From Cryphonectria parasitica EP155 (Eukaryota > Ascomycota > Sordariomycetes > Diaporthales > Cryphonectriaceae), in the NCBI RefSeq assembly GCF_011745365.1, contig NW_024468909.1, forward strand, positions 5,642,001 through 5,706,000: a stretch of DNA of 64,000 nucleotides, read 5' to 3'. The notes under the pieces were generated by a model. The model did no database searches and was not told the origin of the DNA. It saw nothing but the letters and a program-made list of their open reading frames with translations. Numbering within the stretch: the first letter of the stretch is position 1; each line of letters begins with the position of its first letter. Positions 45,649 to 57,659 of the stretch are shown here, in pieces. Position numbers and translations under genes: made by a program.

Positions 45649-45998
45649 TACCATGTTACGAGTCCTCTTGAGGGATGACAGCTTGATAGCTGCAGGGCTG
45701 CAGACAGGTTCCTCGGATTTGTTGCTGGCTTGTAGACGAGTACTGCTGCAAGTGACTCGCACATTGACAGAAATATCCTCAAGAATGGGCATTTTGAAAA
45801 TATCACGAGAGATATTTCTTTGTAAATGGTCTTGATTCTCATGATTGTAGGATCCGGTAATACTCTGGTGGTACTCTCACTGCGTCTGCCTGGGTAGGTC
45901 ACTTCTTCCTGACTTTGATATGCATGGCTGAGTCTCCTTGTATTGTGACCAATAGGAGATGCAATGAGGAGCACTACTCAAAGCCGAGTATTAATCCT

Positions 45999-46104
45999 CC
46001 GCATCCATGAGCAGTGATCTCTTAAACGAAAATCATCTAAAATGAGCTGATAATTTTTGATACTTTAGATGATTTTCGTTCAGTGGTTCTGCTCATGGAT
46101 GCGG
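45999..46104. repeat. Foldback (MITE-like) hairpin
   Basis: Outer arms CCGCATCCATGAGCAG (45999–46014) and its exact complement (46089–46104). Inner arms ACGAAAATCATCTAAA (46026–46041) and its exact complement (46064–46079). The loop is 22 nt. AGTATT flanks it at 45987–45992 and 46112–46117, a candidate 6-bp target duplication. Confidence 0.8.
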
Positions 46105-46125
46105 ATGTTCAAGTATTGTACATTG

Positions 46126-46163
46126 AGGTGAGCTCCGAAGATGTTTAAGAATGTAGTAGACTT
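46126..46163 (+). repeat. 38-bp dispersed repeat, copy 2
   Basis: Inverted relative to the copy at 37649–37686, 35/38 identical with three transitions. It starts 22 bp after the hairpin. A weaker look-alike (GTGCGCTCCGAAAAT) lies near 44838. Confidence 0.6.
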
Positions 46164-47424
46164 GTGCTCAATATTTCCTTTGCGGACAAAAGCCATGTCG
46201 GGCTGGCAATTGATGCACCTGCGGTACCCTATAGATTCATGGGGTGCACTCCCACGAGGAACTCTGGTGGTTGACCCGGAACACGCCCAGGGAACGGGTT
46301 GGAGGATGACTGAAGATCCTCGTGGACGCATCATGGGAATTGCCTTCGGCTGTGCCTGTGGGGATTTATGGAGAGTTCCCCTGTGAATTAGTCCGTGGGC
46401 AGTTCCTTGGTGAATTCCTGGCGAATTCTCAGGGAAATCATCTGAACTTTCACTAAGCTTTGCTTCTCCCTTATCTTAGTGAATATATTAGATAGCTATG
46501 ATCTTTTTTCAGCTACTACCAGAGATAGAGAAGGGCATCCTTCCATAACATACTGCAATGCACTGCACAGCTGAGAGCGATTATAATAAAAGAGGAGAAA
46601 ACAGAATAAATAAAAGAAGGAGAGAAAGAAGGAGAGAGGGAAAGAAGGGGAGGGGGAAAGAAGGAGGGAGGGAAAGAAGGAAGGAGAGAAGGAAAGAAGG
46701 GGAGGGGGAAAGAAGGAAGGAGGGAAAGAAGGAAAGAAAAAAAGAAAAAGGAAAGGATTGGCTTTGCTCGACAATGCCACCATGGGCACTTACTGCGCAC
46801 AGAAAATTGGCCGTTTGCGACAAGGAGACTTTGGGATGGAGAGATACTTGTCGGGCTGACTGGCTGGTGGAAGAGTGCGGACTAATACTACCGCCGCCGT
46901 GGTGTATCTAGGTTACCAAGATTGCTCAATCATGGTGACTCAACATCTTACCCGAGTCCACACCGCGTGACACCTGGTCGATCTGTAATCTTATACGAAT
47001 CTAGGAATCACTCAGGACGGGCCTGCATTGTCAGACAGACGCACATGTCATGTATTAGACAGATACGAGCCTAGTCCTCGAAACTTGTCGAGTTGCAACC
47101 GAGTGAGAGAATGAGAGAGTTGTGGCGTGTTTCATTAACCGTCATACCTACGCAATCGTGCGTCCGCCTCCTCTTCCGTTGCTGTCCTCGCGAGTCGTGA
47201 CCGTGCCCCTATATTTGATAGTAAGAAAGCCCCAACCTCCTGCCAGAACACCTTGACCTGTATAGAACCTGAAACCCTCAATTCCTAGTTCCGACCTGTT
47301 TTGTCGTAGTTGCTATTGTTGTACACCCGCCATGGGGAGTGGTCACCCAAAAGACACGAAGCCATGGTGGCGACAGTCCCATAAGCCCGCCCGGGGCGAG
47401 CCTTCAAAAATTCACGTTGTCGCA
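46164..47424. other. Intergenic region with purine-rich tract
   Basis: Positions about 46580–46756 are nearly all A/G on the + strand (GGAGGGAAAGAAGG-type). A short + frame at 46141–46386 with no domain ends GCACGDLWRVPL. Near 47425 lies the 3' UTR of the transcription factor gene. Confidence 0.4.
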
Positions 47425-49999
47425 TTATTTCCATGTTCCTGGTCCCATTACGCCGTATGGGGACATATCCTGCAGCTGCAGGTTCTGGTCCACCTGTGAT
47501 GTATTTTGGACATTCTCGACCATACCCGGCGGGTTGCCCCAGATGTCAAAGTCTAGCGTCCCGTTAAAATCAAAATAGTTGCCCATGTAGGCGTCAAACG
47601 GTGGAATTTCGACCGCGCTGAGGTCCATAGGGACCCCATGCCCGACCCCTGCAGCGGCGTTGTTGGCAATAAAGCCAAACATATCACTGCTGGGTGTCCT
47701 CCCAGAGTCGCTCTTGGTGCTCGCGTCGTCGGAGCCGGGCATCAGCGTGCGCAGCTTTTGTACGCATCGAGGCGTCTCGGGGGACTGGCCCAGCCTCACG
47801 CGGAGGGCCTCTTCTCGCTTGCGCCACGCCTTGAAGATGAAGTGCGCCAGCTGGTAGTACAGTTTTTGAGACACCTCGTAGAATTCTGGGTGGAATTCGT
47901 AGACATCCTCCACGGCCTGCCATGCCTTGTCCACAAGCCGCCCCGTCGTGCGATACGAGAGCTGGCCCACGAGGTACGCAAATATATCAAGCTGGAAGTG
48001 CAGCCGCGAGAACCAGTCCCAGCCCGGGTAGCTTGCTATCTTGTACTGCTGGATGGCGGAGCTCGTCGTGTCGACGGCAAGCTTGAACGCGTTGCTCGTG
48101 TGATCAAAGACCTCGGTGCCCCAGTCAGAGGATTCTGCCGGCGGTTTGGCAAGCGCCGCGAGCTTGCCCATGAGGTGCTCCTTGAGGTGACGAGCAAGAT
48201 CGTGGAGGGGTCCGGCCGTTGGTGAAGAGAACCTGCTGTACATCTCGTCCAGCTGCTCGTGGAGCTTGAGGACGACCGCCCTGTACTCGGCAACCTTGGC
48301 CTTGTTGGGCGTGGTGATCCCCCTCGTGGCCTCCAACTCGTTGATCAGCAGTATCGTCTCAATGCCCGGCAAATGTATGAGATACTTGGCAATTCTGAAG
48401 ATGGTAATGACGAGGATCATGTCCGTCGGCCCTTCCTTGTCCTCGATCGGCTCCGTGGCAGAAGGTAAGAGATCATCGTCGCTGATGTTCTTGGGCTCCT
48501 TGGTGTCCCAGCCGCGGGGCAGAAGCGTATGGCTAAGCCCCGACATCATGGCATACTTGGCATCGACCATGATGATCTGCCACCAGAGCCGTCTCCTCAT
48601 CTCCGTCTCGAAGGGCTTGAGGCCTAGCAGCTCACCATCACGGTGCAGTCCCATCTTCTGGGCAACACGAATGACTACGCCATTCAAGATCCACGACGCA
48701 TGACGATTGTATCGTCCTTGCAATGAGATCTGGAAGTGATTAGTCACGGGCCAGTATGGCTCTTGGCCACAGCAGAGGTATTCTTCAAGGTTTAAACTCA
48801 CCAGATAAATGACTAGGGCCTGAAGCGTCAAGAGATCGTGGGTCTTGAGGAAGCCCATACGCGTTAGAGTCAAACGGACGCCCTGGCTGAAATTCGCCAG
48901 CGCCTTATCTCGTGAAATTCCGAGAATTTCTTGACATTCCTCCTTGCTCATCGAGACGGTGGCCAGAGTATATATAGAGAAGAGAAGGGCCTCCACGTTC
49001 TTGGGTAGCCGTGGCGATGTCCCTGTTGCCTCCAACAGGTGGGGCTGCACTGTCGGAACGTGGATGATCTTGGTCAAGGGGTTGCATCGGTCGAGAAAGA
49101 TCTGCCACAGACGAACTATATGACTAGGGCTCGGGGCGAGTTCTTTAGGACTGGCAGAGGGCAGCTCCGCCGCGCCGAAGAGAAGATCCGAGTTGTCATC
49201 GGGAGAGTTGGAGACTTCGTCCATGGGAAGGGGGGTAGATTCGTCGCATGAGATCTCTTCGTCGACGATCTTCCGCATTGATTTCAACTGCAGGCCGACA
49301 TCATTCAGTATGAGTATGGAAGGGGAGGGGGAAACAGACAAATGGGAACGGGCTTATGGCGTACTTCATCGTAGACAGTCGTCAGCAGGTACGAATCCAT
49401 GAAACGGACGCCGCCGTCCTCCTCTATGAGCTTGCCGGCGGGCTTCCATTTTGGAATGGGATCTTCCAGTTCCGGTATGCAGTCGGGCTTGGGAGAGGGA
49501 GGCTTCGCCGGGGGCGGAGAGGGCGGCTTTGCGGTTGCGTACTCCTTCAACAACTCCTCACACCTGGCCAAGCGCTCCTGGAGGTCCTGATTTGGTCTCC
49601 GGCGTTTCCGGGCAGGTGCCGGCGTGCTCGGCGTGCATGTCACGTTTGCCTGTAAACGGGCCAGCCATCATCAGCTCCGGTCCGCATCAACTCCATCTTG
49701 CTTCACTTCATCCTCCCTCTTCCTCTCTCTAATTCTCTCACACACGCCAGGGTGGACGGGGCCACACCAACCTTGAGACAATTGGCGCATGGGAAACTCC
49801 TGTCACACTTGATCTTGCGATGTTGGCAGAGGACGCAGGCGAGGATACGCTGTGGCTTTCTCGGGGCGCCTGTAGGCTGCACGCCTGGGGTGGTCGCTGC
49901 CGCTGTCGACGCTGTGGGTGTGGGTGCGGATATGGATATAGGAGATTCAGTCGTCGCCGCCGACCTCGATGCTTGAACCCCTGCCTGAGGGGCGTCCAT
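47425..49999 (-). CDS. Zn2Cys6 fungal-specific transcription factor
   Basis: Four exons (49999–49772, 49649–49365, 49287–48802, 48729–47425) encode 767 residues. The binuclear zinc cluster is Cys 55, 58, 65, 71, 74 and 81 (ACVLCQHRKIKCDRSFPCANCLK…TC). Intron 1 (122 nt) falls between the fifth and sixth cysteine. A basic linker (ARKRRRPNQ) and a short coiled coil (LQERLARCEELLKEYA) follow, giving dimeric DNA binding, then a Pro-rich stretch. The fungal_trans regulatory domain lies at about 200–560 (QGRYNRHASWILNGVVIRVAQKMGLHRDG, MRRRLWWQI). The C-terminal 100 residues look like an activation region (DFNGTLDFDIWGN). Intron 3 (48730–48801) is 72 nt and has no stop in frame. Target genes unknown; the MFS exporter nearby is a guess. 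Confidence 0.92.
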
Positions 50000-51926
50000 C
50001 TTTTTTTGGTTTTATTATGGTTCAAGTTTATCTTTTTTTATATTCTTCTCCCTTCTCTTCTTCCGCTGTCTTCAAACTGGGGTGCTGCCCTATCCCGCGT
50101 CTGGATTCATCAGCCCACGAGATCCGGAGTCTTTGGGGAAATCCGCAGCTCGACCCTAGATGGCGGTTCCCGACGCCGCTGGTGGAGTTCGAAATGTCTC
50201 GATCCTGAAAGTTGGTGAGGGAAGGCTTCAGCAGGAGGTGGGAGTAGCGGTGGCTGGGTGCTGAGGTGTTATGGGGTTGAATGTTGGGACTGAGGAGGGA
50301 GGGGGAGGAGACGTCTCGGTGCAACAAGTGGAGATGCATGTGAGGAAGGAAAAGGGAAACCGTTTGCTGGCCTATGTCGTAACAAAGTTTGAATCACAAG
50401 GGGGCCCCCCCTCCTCCCGTTAGATGCCAAGCCCTGTACCCTAAACTGCAGTACTTTCCAGTGTACTATCCATTTACTGTACCTCACTACGGATGGATTG
50501 ATCAACAGTTATGAACATCCAAGTCTAAAATCTTTCGGAGTCAAACCTGTAAGACAGAAGAAGAACGGCCAAGAAGACAAGACATATTACCATGATGCCG
50601 GTTAGACAAAACATTGTAGGCTTCCGTATTACACGATGAGAATCCCAGAAACCCCTCCATGCGTTACCCTTCATGCGCCCTCAAGATTTTTCTTCGACAC
50701 ATCTCGCGCCCGGATCCAGTTAAAAGACGGGAAACAAGGGTTGAGCAATATCGAATTCGCCGAGAACCTTCGACAGCTGCAGCTTGCCCAGGTACCACAC
50801 AGTACAGACAATATTCTTTTCACCAGCCTTCGTATTCGCGTTCGTTCCCGTTCTACCTACATACGCATTTTCCCCATGCAATAGCTACTTCGTACTACCT
50901 GTATGTCTTTATTCTAAACCTTCTTACCCCACACGGATTGATAGCCGTGCACATTTTTCTTGTTGTATTTATTTTCGTAATTTTATTTGGCGCATGGCTG
51001 ATGACCTCAAAAGCAGGTTATAGCGCAGATCGCTGGCGCTCAAGTTGGTCCGTCTCCGTTTTGTGGCATCACAGTGTTAGAGTGTCCAGGTACATGCTAA
51101 CACTGCCGAAGGACGGTGTAAGCTAGAGGCCCCACCCACGTTCGGAGTTCGGGTAAGAGTCCAAGTCCTTGTTCCGCTGCGTCAGCCATTGAGGTCAGGC
51201 TGATTCTCTATTTAGGACACCCCCAACAGGCAAGGGATCTGGGATGCTGGGGGAGTATCCAGGTGGGGCGCCCTAAGAGCCCGCACCCCCTGGAACCCAC
51301 CGCCTATGAGGAAGAGACGGCAGAACCTGTTGCTGACGATGTGTGGCTGTAGATATCTCGGCCTTCTCAAGATGCCATCTCATAGAACTAACTCGACATT
51401 GTCGTCTTTCGTACCCTATCGTACCCTGGCTTGCGTTGTCGACTGAGACATAGCCAATAACTATTCGGACGGCATCAACCCGGGGTCAGCCGTCAAATAT
51501 TTTTGGTTGCAAAGCCAGGATGCACTAGTAATATTGTATTGTATCCCATCACTGGTATACAAGCTCTTAGGTATGTGTATTGATGTGTTCCTGACTTTCT
51601 CAGATGACACTGGCCTTGCCCTCGGTCCGCCGTGCCTCCTTTCCACTCTTTTTCGCTGGTATCATATGCAAATGTGCGTCTTGTACCCCAACATTTCTTC
51701 TTCATTTTCTTCTGGGTGTAGGATATATTCCTAAATCCCAATGAATGAGTCGCTGAATGCCACCGTCTTTTCTCTTGGCTGACCGCTCCAAAAGGCGAAA
51801 TGTAAAAACCAAAGGAAGCCCCCTCCGAATGTAATTGTAACACTCCAAAATACACTTGTATGCTGTAGCCTGAACGCCTTGCGATTGCTCTGTTGACTTC
51901 TTCATCTTTCCCCTCGGCGATAGTGC
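50000..51926. other. Transcription factor promoter and orphan exon-like segment
   Basis: About 1.9 kb. At 51153–51215 a good donor (GGTAAGAG), a CTGAT branch site and TTTAG look like an intron, followed by an open stretch to TAG at 51350–51352 (…LEPTAYEEETAEPVADDVWL). The upstream part is closed by stops within about 30 bp, so it may be a remnant. No other gene seen. Confidence 0.35.
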
Positions 51927-54757
51927 TCACATGACGATGCATTCCCGATCTGGCACCTCGCCTTTCCTCTTGACCTTTTCAGTGTCTTTGTCGCCGCTAC
52001 GACTCTTGGATTTGGCTCGCTTCTTCTTTCCGTGGAGGTGGTGGTGGTGATGGTGCTCCTTGTCCTTCTTTTCTTCACCATCGATCGATAGTCGCTCTGG
52101 TACGACAACAGCCACTGGGGTCTCTTCGTCGCCTTCAACACTCTCCCATGCCTCGCGCAGAGGTTCCTTACTCTTACTCTTCAGGCTTAGCCGCGACATG
52201 GTGATGCTGATACGGCTCTCTCCCGCCTGACTCGTGGGCCTGCTGCGTGTGCCAGATTTGGTGAATTTCGCCGCCGCCCTCGAGAGTCGTTGAGCCGTGG
52301 TCTCCTCGATCGGCGTGACTACTGGGGATGAGCCAGTCTCGGGCGTGATCGCAAGATTCCCCAGAATGGGTTCGGACACGGCAACACTTCCACGCCGGGA
52401 TGCATTCGGACTGAGAAGCGCAGGAGCCTGTGCGACATCATCCTCGACGCTGAGACTCAACCGTGGTGGTCTTTCCAGCTCCGAGGAGAAGCGAATGCTG
52501 GGGCCTGTCGAGCTCAGGGTGGACATGTCAAAATAGCCACTAGCTGCTCTTGATAGCCCTGGTCGTTCGCTGTCGCTTGCGTTACTGACGGCCGCGTTGA
52601 GGGTCGAGTCGTCGTAGGACGGAGGCTCAGTCTCAGAACCCGTGACCGATATGTTCGTAACGTCTACCATAGGCACGATTTGGTAGAAGAGAAGGTACGG
52701 CATCTCATTCTTCAGAGATGCTTTGATATCGTCCACGTTGGAGACCCGGTTCTCGAGAGCGAGATCGTCGAACTTGACCCACTGAGCGTCCTCGTAATCT
52801 GGTGGCGGATCGTTGTCGTGGCGCCTGTTGTCGGTGAGAAGCTTAGGGTTGACTCGTGCGAAGCTGATGTAGTGCCCAGAGTGCACTGAGTCGCCCCTGT
52901 GACAGACTACGGACTGCAGGACCAATTTGTACTCCGTGCTGAGTGAGGTGTCCTCTTCGACCTTCGCGTCGTCTGCAACCATGAACCGTGGTAGTCTCAA
53001 GCTGTCGGGAATGTCGATGAATGTGTTCTGCCGCTTGGCGCGCCCATCCTCCGTCACCAGGTACCTTTTTAAACAGATTCCCACTACTGGTCGTTGATTG
53101 AAATGCATCAGAATTTCTCCATCAGTCTTTGGCTCGGTGTTCGGAACGGCGTGCCAAGCTGAGTGACAATGTCAGTTTTGTTGCCAAAGCTCCTGGTGGT
53201 GCTGCAAACTTACGTATCAGCCGGAAGAATTGCCAAGCAGGGATGGTGACTGCTTTCACAACTGTAGAGCCTTTCCGCTTTGCCTTCTGTAGCAGGCTCG
53301 CGGCGTCTGATTCGGTTGCTTTTCCATCGGCGTCCAAGACAATACGCTGGATGATGCTCGTTGACCTATGGCGGACAGCAGGACGCTCTGGGTCTGAGGT
53401 TGAGGGCCCGTCCGCAGGTTCTGTCGGTTCGACAACGGTCCAGCGTCGTTGTAAAGGTTCCCCGTCAACTTGATCCACGATCTCTGCCTCCTCCCCCGGA
53501 TCCATTTTGACGAGTCGAATGGTACTTTGAGGTGTAAGAATCGGTCTGTCAAGCTTCTCCTCGACACCGACGCGGGAGACGTCCACCCTTGTGTTAAAAT
53601 AGTCCTCCAGGCAGTCCTCAAGCTTGACACCCTTGCCTTCTGGGTCGACTGGAACCGCCAGGTTGAGGAGACGCTCGTATACAACCTTGTGGTCGTCTGC
53701 AACTTCCAGTCAGGCTCGTCAAGTCTCGGTCTCGAGTAATGGATTCTGTGACTCACCTTTGTCCCCCTTGCCCTGATGGAACAAGTCCACCTGCAGCGTC
53801 AGTAATGGCAGTTGCAGCGTCTCGGTAATGAATGCGAAGGCCTCAGAGGTGTCCTGCTGTTCGAGCAATTGAGCGTCTTTCCAGCCACAAGCAGCCAAAG
53901 CGTCTTGTATCAATTGTGTCTGTGGAGCCGTCAGCGCATGAATTCCTTTCTGGGACACCGTTAAAGGCTTTTCCGTACAAAGTCCGTGTGTATAAGCTTC
54001 CCGCTCCTCAACATGTTCACCCAGAGGCGGATTAAAGAAGCCAGATTTCGCTGTGGCTCGTCGGATAAGTCGTTCTTTAGCATGCACTCAAAAGCCTCCA
54101 GCTTCGCGAACATGGCAAAGAGCAGAGCATCGAGATAGCATGTGACGTTCCCCCTGTTCTCGGCCCCGACCATGTGAATCTTGGGGTCGTAGGGCAAGAT
54201 GGTGCCAGACATGGACCTCTGGTGGAGGAGCAACATTTCGATGGCTTTTTCGGTGTCGCCGGCGGCGTATTTGCTTCTGAGAGCAAAGCGCAGGTGCTCT
54301 TTAGAGATATCATGTATGTCCATCTCAGCAAGGCGTTTGTCGATCTCGTCAATCTGTACCCAGCTACACGTTCAGTTTTGGCTCTTCTAGTTGGCTCTTC
54401 CTGGGGTCGAGATCTCCGAGAAATGCTGACCTTGGCGCTTTCTTTCTCCTTGTCAACGTCTCCGTTGGTCGTGGTGCTCAAGCCGCTCTTGAAGACAGAT
54501 AGGAAAGACGACTCGGTAGACTGTGGTCGGGGAAGCGAAGCAGAGGAGTCAGCGTATATACTTTTTTGTTTTTCTTCTTCCTCTCCAGCTATTTGGCACT
54601 CGAGTCCGAGATCGTTTAGGTAATTTCTCCTTCTGTCTTTCTTTGTGCTGACCTTGTGTCCCTCGGAGGACTTGCTCCGACCGTGGGAGCCATTCTTCTC
54701 CTTATCCCTATCCCTATCACGTAGGGTGAGTAACCGCTTGGGTATGCTGGCCTTCAT
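51927..54757 (-). CDS. Ubiquitin-specific protease (USP/UCH family) with C-terminal CaaX box
   Basis: Five exons (54757–54431, 54353–53979, 53919–53757, 53696–53214, 53158–51927) give 859 residues. The Cys box is GNVTCYLDALLFAMF (catalytic Cys at about 181). The His box is HRGDSVHSGHYISFARV (His at about 545), followed by QWVKFDD and PYLLFYQ, so the catalytic core is complete. It is therefore likely an active deubiquitinase of the peptidase C19 family. The tail is Ser-rich, then has six His (about 818–823) and a Lys/Arg-rich stretch. It ends …RECIVM: a cysteine four from the end with aliphatic I and V and a final Met, a textbook farnesylation box. Introns are 77, 59, 60 and 55 nt. Substrate unknown. 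The donor of intron 1 is GTCAGC, which is weak, so the first junction is less certain. Confidence 0.88.
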
Positions 54758-57033
54758 TGTGGCGTCGAGTTGTGTTCGTGGGCACCGCAAGAGAGTACCC
54801 CTGGCGGTGGTGTCTCAGGGTGCGTCGCGGGGCGCAGGGTCGAGAAGACAAGATGTTGAAGGTGACCAGAAGCCCATCGGCTCGAGGTTATCTTCCTAGA
54901 AGCATTCGCAGCATATCTCTGGATCGGATTGGTAAGGTACGTGCAGCAGCGGCAGTGAAAGGAATGAGGGGGCAAAAGAAGAGGAAAATGAGAAATAGTT
55001 CGGTCTTGGGGCTTGGTTTGAAGATTGACAGGATCGAGGTGTTGTAGGGATGGACGCTGGAGAGTTTGACAGTGGTCGCAAGTGTTGGGGAGGCACTGGA
55101 GTGATCTACTTCGAGGACCGCGCTACCAGGTCCCTGGGCATGGGTTCGGGGATGTGGATAAATTTTAGCAGCTGCTTAAAAAGTCACCATAGATGCAGGC
55201 GGTGGTAGGCGGGAAGTGATCTTCATGGGCTACGTAGGGCGCGTAGGTTGTAGCGAAGGGTGGCATCGGCCCACTGTTCCAACCGAACGCCTCTGACGAG
55301 AAGCGGCCTAATGTGCAAAGGCTGCTAGGTGTGCCCACTGTGCCACTCCACTACAAGCCACTGGCGGGGTTGTGGCCGTAGGAGGAAGAAAGGTCCAGCC
55401 TCCAGGCCTTCCCCGCGCTAGTGAAACTCTCTGAAGCCCCCTGATAAGACACCAAGCAGGATATGTGACAAAAATAAACACCGACTTGCCACTTACCTCT
55501 CCTCAAGGATTTGATTGAGACCGGGCAAGGCGAACAATGAAGGGTTCTGACCAGTTGAGTCTTTCCATACCTTACTGGTCATGATCGAGAGCCCCAGTCG
55601 CCAGGTAAAGTTGAGCAGCTGCTGGTCTACGGTGTACTACCAGCAGTAGGAGACAAAAAAAAAGAGAATAATTATAATATGACGTCCCTGTCTTCTGATC
55701 AGACCCCATTTAGTTATAAGGCGGCAGGGCGGGTTGGCCTCAGCTCCCACCAACCACAACTACAATATCGCTTACTGAGAGCTGCACCTCACTTGATCGC
55801 AGGGCAGATCGTGCAGAAGCCAACCACTCCACCAACTGCACCGTTCCTCCTTTCCCCTCCTCCTGCAACCATCTCACTTCAGAATGCGCTTGAGGCTGCA
55901 TAGATCGACCTATCTGCCGCCGATCACCTCTTCCTACCGCAGTCCACCACTGTACTATAGGCCAACTCCATTTCGCGTCACCCGCTGATCCTGAAAAGAT
56001 ACGATTTCGCCAATTCTAGCGGCGGCAGAATGGTGTGACATTTGGCACCGGATTGCGCCAGCCTACTTGTGCCATGCAGGATCCGTCTTTCGTCTGCTGA
56101 GTGTGAATAATGGTAATGCCATAGTACTGGGACAATGGCCCGCATGTTCCAGAAGCAGCGAGGATTTCGTAAGCGGCGGGTTGCGGGCTGAATAACCAAG
56201 ACATCGTGACTCGGGACGCCGTTGGTGTCATCTGCCTATCCCAAGCTGATGAGGCCCGGAATTTTCCCTCAACACAGATCATCCGAGGCCATACGGCTCG
56301 CGAGGCTGCCCTTCTTTGCCCCCAAACTCTCAGAATCTCGATGAGATGAACAATCGCTATTCTCTCCTCCCAATTTGTCTTGGCATTGGGCTGGGGACAG
56401 GCCACTCGATGTCCACCACCACCTGACGGTGCTAACACTCAAACCATTCGGTCGTCTCTCCACATCGTGTGATTCGTCCTGAGATCCATAATGCCAATTT
56501 TTTCTTGGGACTATCGAAAAATACAGAAACCTCGATACTGGTTGTCCATTGGGGATGGCCGGTCCGTGTAAATCTTAGTCCCGTCCATGCAGGATCACTT
56601 GCAGCGAACTATCCCAACACGTTGAGGGCTTCGTCATGATCAACAGAGCATGTCATCCTTGCGTCACATCTATCGGCCGAAATCATTGATCGTCGCCTGC
56701 CCTCCCCGCTGTTCTGGTAGTGAGTGCCACCCCCCAAAACCCGAGAACCCAGGCACGCCAGGCTTCTGGAACCGCCCTAAGCCATAGGGGTCCACCCACC
56801 CCAGCAGCACTGGGCTGTCATGCCTTGTTCGTGTGCGGGGGGAGCCTAACCCTGCTTGGTACAGCAGCTTCCCCAACCCAGCTTTTCGACGGAGCTCAAG
56901 TTCCGCGCCTTTGAGCATCGCCTACGGATCGGTTCTTCTACATTTCCGCGGTGCGCAGAGCCAATCCAATAAACACCATACGCCCGCCGCAAATCGTTCT
57001 TGCCGACAACATATCTATTGATACACTACCAAA
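54758..57033. other. Divergent intergenic region, USP gene / MED11
   Basis: 2.3 kb between two start codons pointing away from each other. Nothing coding is recognised. The AT-rich patch AAAAAAAAAGAGAATAATTATAAT at 55656–55679 is the only compositional oddity. Confidence 0.35.
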
Positions 57034-57659
57034 ATGGAAGTCTCAACCCCAGAAGAAGCGCCTCCTGTGAACGTCCACGCTCCTTTTACGCGCGCAGAGC
57101 GCATGGTGCAGCTCGCCGAGATCGACAGGGTGAGTTTCGAACCCCCCCCCCAATACCGTCTCGATCACATCTCTTTACTCATTCTTCCCAACCCAAATAG
57201 GATATCGCATCCCTCCTTGAGCTCACTGGGAAAGCAATCCAGTCCCTCGGCAAACAACGATCCACCGAGCCAGACCAATCACCCCCCACAGCCCAAGACC
57301 AGACCCAGGCCTTTCAAGAGAACATGGACAAGTTCCTCACTACTCTTCATGCTGTCGACGTGCGGATGAAGCGCCAGATCTTCGGGCTCGAGGAGGCCGG
57401 CATCCTTACGCTTGATAAGGCCAAGCCCAAGGATGAGGAGGGCGGCGCCAGGCAGTCGCTTGAGCCTAACGGGCTGGGTATGGTGGGCGATCTAGACGTC
57501 GGCTGGTTGAACAGTCGGAGCACCAAAGTCGACAGGGAGATGGAGGCAGAGCTGTGGACCAAGACGCGGCAGCACCTCGAGAACATTACCCACGCGTCAG
57601 GTGCTGCTGGCGGCGCTGACGGCGCTGCTGATAGCGGGGACGTGGACATGACAGGATGA
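57034..57659 (+). CDS. MED11: Mediator complex subunit 11
   Basis: Two exons (57034–57129, 57201–57659; intron 71 nt) give 184 residues. The conserved Med11 start FTRAERMVQLAEIDRDIASL continues with LLELTGKAIQSLGKQ and FLTTLHAVDVRMKRQI, the helices that pair with Med22 in the head module contacting RNA polymerase II and TFIIH. The C-terminal 80 residues are variable and end in Ala/Gly/Asp-rich sequence. The exon junction falls exactly between EIDR and DIAS, supporting the intron. That intron contains a run of ten C starting 12 nt after the donor. Confidence 0.9.

Noticed and set aside
47638..48225. 195-codon plus-strand frame
   Set aside because: Antisense to the last exon of the Zn2Cys6 factor, with no family match.
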